Source of the DNA: Rhizobium rosettiformans
GTDB taxonomy: Bacteria > Pseudomonadota > Alphaproteobacteria > Rhizobiales > Rhizobiaceae
DNA length: 64,000 nucleotides
Assembly: GCF_016806065.1 (NCBI RefSeq)
Contig: NZ_CP032406.1
Span: 310,001-374,000, forward strand
Direction: 5' to 3'
The notes below the pieces were generated by a model. That model searched no databases, was not told the origin of the DNA, and saw only the letters and a program-made list of their open reading frames with translations. Below are positions 61,325-64,000 of the stretch, piece by piece; the first letter of the stretch is position 1, and each line of letters opens with the position of its first letter. The position numbers and the translations under genes are program-made.

Positions 61325-62259
61325 GCTTGATCATGGTAACAGGTTCCTCAGGCTTTGTCGGATCAAACCTGGTTCAGACTTTACGCAACAATGCCATGAA
61401 TGTGCGGGCAATTTCACGTAAGAACGGCCCAAACGCGGAACGCATTCAGTCATACGGTCCGGAAACGAATTGGTCAAAGCAGTTGCAAGGCGTAGATTGT
61501 GTCGTTCACTTGGCTGCAAGAGTGCATGTCATGAGGGAGACCGCGTCGGATCCCCTGGAAACTTTTCGCCAAGCCAACTGCCATTCGACGCTGAACCTGG
61601 CACGCCAGGCCGCAGACCTTGGCTTACGCCGCTTCATATTCGTAAGCACGATCAAGGTAAATGGCGAGCGGACGGAAGAAGGCCAGCCGTTCAACTCAGC
61701 CTCACCGGCAAACCCTCAAGACCCCTATGCGATTTCGAAGTTCGAGGCCGAATGCGGACTGTTCAAACTTAGCAAATCCACCGGCATGGAAGTGACCGTG
61801 GTTAGACCCCCTTTGGTCTACGGTCCAGGTGTAGGCGGCAACTTCAGACTGTTAATGAAATGGGCAAAAAGCGGTCTCCCGTCCATCTTCCCCAACGTGA
61901 AAAACAAACGGTCGATGATATTCATCGACAACCTGACAGATTTCCTGCGCGTGGCAATCAATCACCCCAACGCCGCCAATCAGTTACTTCTGGCGAGCGA
62001 CAACGAGGCACTGTCTACCCATGAGATTCTACGCCATCTCGCCACAGCCTATGGGAAGACTCCTCGATCCATCGCGGTACCTTTGACCACCATGAAATAT
62101 GCAGGAGAGATCCTCATGCAGCGACAGGCTGTGCTTCGATTGACCGAAAACCTAGAGGTGGACGTCAGTGAGAGCATGCAATTTTTGGGATGGCAGCCGC
62201 CTTACGGCACGAGTGATGGTCTCCTCAAGACAGTCAGAATACAGACCGCTCAAGCTTGA
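61321..62259 (+). CDS. NAD-dependent epimerase/reductase (WbpV/WreQ-like)
   Basis: A 312-residue extended SDR: MVTGSSGFVGSNLVQ (about 5-19), LAARVHVM (about 64-71), SSxK replaced by FVSTIKVNGE (Ser), and PYAISKFEAE with the catalytic Tyr and Lys (about 137-146). Beside the WbpM-type dehydratase and the initiating transferase it most likely reduces the 4-keto sugar to UDP-QuiNAc. The alternative is C4 epimerisation. Last gene of the polysaccharide cluster. After it comes IS debris, so any further genes of the operon have been lost or displaced. Confidence 0.85.
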   Translation: MSLIMVTGSSGFVGSNLVQTLRNNAMNVRAISRKNGPNAERIQSYGPETNWSKQLQGVDCVVHLAARVHVMRETASDPLETFRQANCHSTLNLARQAADLGLRRFIFVSTIKVNGERTEEGQPFNSASPANPQDPYAISKFEAECGLFKLSKSTGMEVTVVRPPLVYGPGVGGNFRLLMKWAKSGLPSIFPNVKNKRSMIFIDNLTDFLRVAINHPNAANQLLLASDNEALSTHEILRHLATAYGKTPRSIAVPLTTMKYAGEILMQRQAVLRLTENLEVDVSESMQFLGWQPPYGTSDGLLKTVRIQTAQA

Positions 62260-62343
62260 CTGAACAGGCTCACGTTAACCTCAACTTCACCATGTTCCAT
62301 AATTATGGATGCTAGCTGAAGGTAATGAGAGCAGGAGCGGGAC

Positions 62344-62484
62344 ATGAAACCTTGGCAGGTAATTGCGACGCTAGCCCTAGCCGTTATGCTTTTGAGAGGC
62401 GCCATCTGGGCGTTTCCTGAAGCAATGCACACCCGACAGCATATAAGCTGGATTGTAGAACGTCTTCCGACCGTTGAAGCATAG
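62344..62484 (+). CDS. Possible 46-residue single-pass membrane peptide
   Basis: The ATG at 62344 has AGGAG six bases ahead and codes for 46 residues with an N-terminal hydrophobic segment (WQVIATLALAVMLLRGAIWAF) and a polar tail (HTRQHISWIVERLPTVEA). It stands 84 bases after the polysaccharide cluster and just before transposase debris. It may be a small membrane protein or the N-terminus of a gene cut by the insertion event. I do not recognise a family. Confidence 0.4.
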   Translation: MKPWQVIATLALAVMLLRGAIWAFPEAMHTRQHISWIVERLPTVEA

Positions 62485-62738
62485 CGAGCGGCTGGAGCGT
62501 GTCGCGGAAAATGGGACTGGAGCGGTTCCCTGACTGAGTGGTGAGCGTCCTGTGAGATCACATCCCGCCCTCAGCCAGCACGGCCGAGTAGCTGAAACCG
62601 AAAAATCAATGGGGCGTAGACGGCGCATACTGAATGTGAGCGTCCGGCGAACCCATTTTCGGGTGTGGAGAGATGGAAGAGGTGGCTCGGTTTGTCTGAA
62701 CAGCTTCGGGCGTTTCGCTAAGTGGATTTCCGCCTCGA

Positions 62739-62820
62739 TTATGCCGCCACCATCATTGGTGCCAGCGCGTTGAAGTAGGCCTTATCCGGCGTCTGCCGGT
62801 CAAGGGATGGAGTGCTCCCC
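62739..62820 (-). pseudogene. Transposase C-terminal remnant (IS3-family OrfB-like)
   Basis: The minus-strand frame reads GSTPSLDRQTPDKAYFNALA and PMMVAA, then stops at 62739-62741. SLxRQTPDxAYF is a common ending of IS3-family OrfB transposases. Nothing of the upstream catalytic part remains. It abuts the left end of the adjacent IS element, so that element probably inserted into, or next to, an older one. Confidence 0.5.
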
Positions 62821-62839
62821 GTTTCACCGGACATGTCGG

Positions 62840-63667
62840 CTAGTTTGATTTAGCCCTGATGAACTGCCGAGGGGAAGCCATCTTGAGCGCGGAATGGGGA
62901 TGGATTTCGTTGTAGTCCTCGATCCATCCGTTGATGAGCCGGAGCGCCGTTTCGGCGTCCGGTAGTGCTGCGATGCGGATATAGTCCCGCTTCAGTGTTT
63001 TGACGAAGGCTTCCGACATGCCGTTCGACTGCGGACTGGCCACCGGCGTGAAGCAAGGCGTCAGATTGAGCGCCTGGGCAAACAGCCTCGTGTCCCTCGC
63101 GGTATAAGCCGAGCCATTGTCGGAGAGATGCTCGATTGCGTGCGGGGCTCGGGTGGCTGCGAACCGCTTCTCGACGGCCTCCAGCATCATGTCGCGCACG
63201 TCAGAGCCGGAGATGCCCGCGTTGCCGACCGCCGTCCAGGCGATGATCTCCCGGTCGAAGGCATCGATGATGAAGGTGAGACGGATGACCTCGCCGTTCC
63301 AGCAGGTGAACTCCAGACCGTCCGAGCACCAGCGCAGGTTCGAGCGCATGACCATCACCTTGCCATCGTGGAGGCGGCCCTTGCGAACGGCCGTGTGTTT
63401 CTCCAGCAGCATGGCATGGTTGCCCATGATGCGATGAACCCGCTTGGCGTTGACGATAGGCTTATCGGCGGCTCGCCTCTCGCGATTGAGGAGCGCGGCG
63501 ATCCGCCGATAGCCATAGGTTGGCCTTTGATCCACCAGCCTGCGGATGATGGGCAAAAGCTCTGCATCCTCGGCCTTGTGATAGGAGCCGCGCGGCTTCG
63601 ATCTGCCTTTCAGGCGCTCGATCAGATTGGAACGGGACACGCCGAGCGTGTCGGCGACAGCCTTCAT
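62840..63667 (-). CDS. IS3-family transposase OrfB (DDE integrase)
   Basis: A 275-residue transposase with a complete DDE core: LRWCSDGLEFTCWNGEVIRL (first Asp, about 114), HLSDNGSAYTARD (second Asp, about 184) and QSNGMSEAFVKTLKRDY (Glu, about 220). The N-terminal HTH-like part (MKAVADTLGVSRSNLIERLK) is part of the OrfAB joint, read after the frameshift. It overlaps orfA by four bases. No stop or frameshift interrupts it, so it could be active. It lies on the minus strand, reading toward the polysaccharide cluster. Confidence 0.92.
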   Translation of the reverse strand: MKAVADTLGVSRSNLIERLKGRSKPRGSYHKAEDAELLPIIRRLVDQRPTYGYRRIAALLNRERRAADKPIVNAKRVHRIMGNHAMLLEKHTAVRKGRLHDGKVMVMRSNLRWCSDGLEFTCWNGEVIRLTFIIDAFDREIIAWTAVGNAGISGSDVRDMMLEAVEKRFAATRAPHAIEHLSDNGSAYTARDTRLFAQALNLTPCFTPVASPQSNGMSEAFVKTLKRDYIRIAALPDAETALRLINGWIEDYNEIHPHSALKMASPRQFIRAKSN

Positions 63668-64000
63668 CGGGAACCGTCCTTCGGCAACAAGATCGGCCGC
63701 GATATCCGTTTTTTTGAGTCCGCTTTGGACAAGGCTTCCCGCAGGATTTCGACCTCCATCGTCTTGCGGCCGAGCATGCGCTCCAGCTCGCGAACGCGGT
63801 CCTCCAGCTTCTTCACTTCCGAATTGCCGACAACCGGCTCGTCAGAATCCACGGCTGCAGCACCTCCCTCGCTCAAGAGCCTGCGCCACCGGTAAAGCAG
63901 ATTGGGCGCAACACCATGGCGGCGAGCGGCCGAAGACACCGTCTCGCCTGGTTCGAAACTCTGCTCAATGATTGTCAGCTTCTGCTCGGTTGTCCATCGT
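63664..64000 (-). CDS. IS3-family transposase OrfA (N-terminus beyond the window)
   Basis: The visible 111 codons contain a helix-turn-helix, TVSSAARRHGVAPNLLYRWR, preceded by RWTTEQKLTIIEQSFEPGE, and a leucine-zipper-like coiled coil (EVKKLEDRVRELERMLGRKT). The start codon lies outside the window to the right. OrfA alone binds the IS ends and represses transposition. The OrfAB fusion made by frameshifting is the transposase. The frame ends at 63664, four bases into orfB. Confidence 0.9.
   Translation of the reverse strand, partial: RWTTEQKLTIIEQSFEPGETVSSAARRHGVAPNLLYRWRRLLSEGGAAAVDSDEPVVGNSEVKKLEDRVRELERMLGRKTMEVEILREALSKADSKKRISRPILLPKDGSR
63709..63715 (-). promoter_or_regulatory. Programmed -1 frameshift site of the IS3-family element
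   Basis: A run of seven A residues on the minus strand (TCA-AAA-AAA-CGG in the orfA frame). Slipping back one base changes the reading from SKKRISRP to SKKTDIAADLVAEGRFP, which runs straight into the orfB frame at MKAVADTLG. This is the classical A6/A7 slippery sequence of IS3-family elements. Confidence 0.8.

Larger units (their letters stand above)
62840..64000 (-). mobile_element. IS3-family insertion sequence (partial, runs off the window)
   Basis: The element carries overlapping orfA and orfB joined by a probable programmed -1 frameshift, in the style of IS2-like members. The left terminal repeat should lie between 62820 and 62840, but the other end is outside the window, so the inverted repeats cannot be compared. 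Boundaries given are those of the coding region and the window edge. Confidence 0.75.

Noticed and set aside
62377..62628. An 83-codon minus-strand frame beside the IS element
   Set aside because: No ribosome site and no domain. The arginine- and serine-rich composition is typical of non-coding IS flanks.
1..64000. CRISPR array, prophage or tRNA genes
   Set aside because: No regular spaced repeats, no phage structural or integrase genes and no tRNA-like cloverleaf were noticed on reading both strands.

Overview
The window is about 60% GC and reads as an alphaproteobacterium of the order Rhizobiales, most likely Rhizobiaceae. The basis is its gene content: many LacI-controlled ABC sugar uptake operons, a quaternary-amine transporter followed by DMGDH-like oxidoreductases, and an O-antigen gene set resembling the rhizobial and Pseudomonas QuiNAc genes. 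Species cannot be read from the sequence. There are no rRNA or tRNA genes and no CRISPR array.

Layout. (1) 47-9788: one compact operon with a ProV/ChoV-type ATPase, a permease holding two permease domains, two APH/choline-kinase-like phosphotransferases and two paralogous covalent-FAD plus GcvT oxidoreductases. It looks like uptake and breakdown of a methylated amine or amino alcohol. (2) 9800-14320: decaying ground, with a RidA remnant, an NmrA-like reductase convergent with a LysR regulator, and a broken hipBA toxin-antitoxin locus that keeps its operators. (3) 14480-23138: a LacI regulator facing an ABC transporter with two different ATPases and a 62-residue membrane protein, ending in a single-chain DhaK-DhaL kinase. 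(4) 23954-35067: a second LacI-controlled locus with an RbsABC-type transporter, separate DhaK and DhaL, an FGGY kinase carrying the TCSLV motif of D-ribulokinases, a racemase-like protein and an aldo/keto reductase. (5) 35181-37194: a CoA-transferase remnant and two tail-to-tail ParDE-type modules. (6) 37482-47855: an L-threonate/D-erythronate locus (otnC, otnK, LacI, RbsABC transporter, ltnD, otnI, lactonase). (7) 48511-50091: an isolated flagellar hook gene. (8) 50686-62259: a surface polysaccharide region with lipid-linked sugar transferases, an O-antigen ligase-like protein, glmS and a three-gene UDP-QuiNAc-type synthesis and initiation set. (9) 62739-64000: a transposase remnant beside an IS3-family element that runs off the end.

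How it works together. Blocks 3, 4 and 6 are neighbouring catabolic islands, each with its own LacI repressor, paired operators and ABC importer. They all use kinases acting on small ketoses or sugar acids, so their products should converge on dihydroxyacetone phosphate and the pentose phosphate pathway. In all three, the binding-protein gene is followed by a strong RNA hairpin. Broken genes (RidA, hipBA, an M20-like hydrolase, a CoA transferase, transposases) fill the gaps between islands, which suggests repeated insertion and loss.

The best candidates for undescribed biology are the two-kinase, two-dehydrogenase amine operon at the left end and the split-Dak plus ribulokinase-like operon in the middle.
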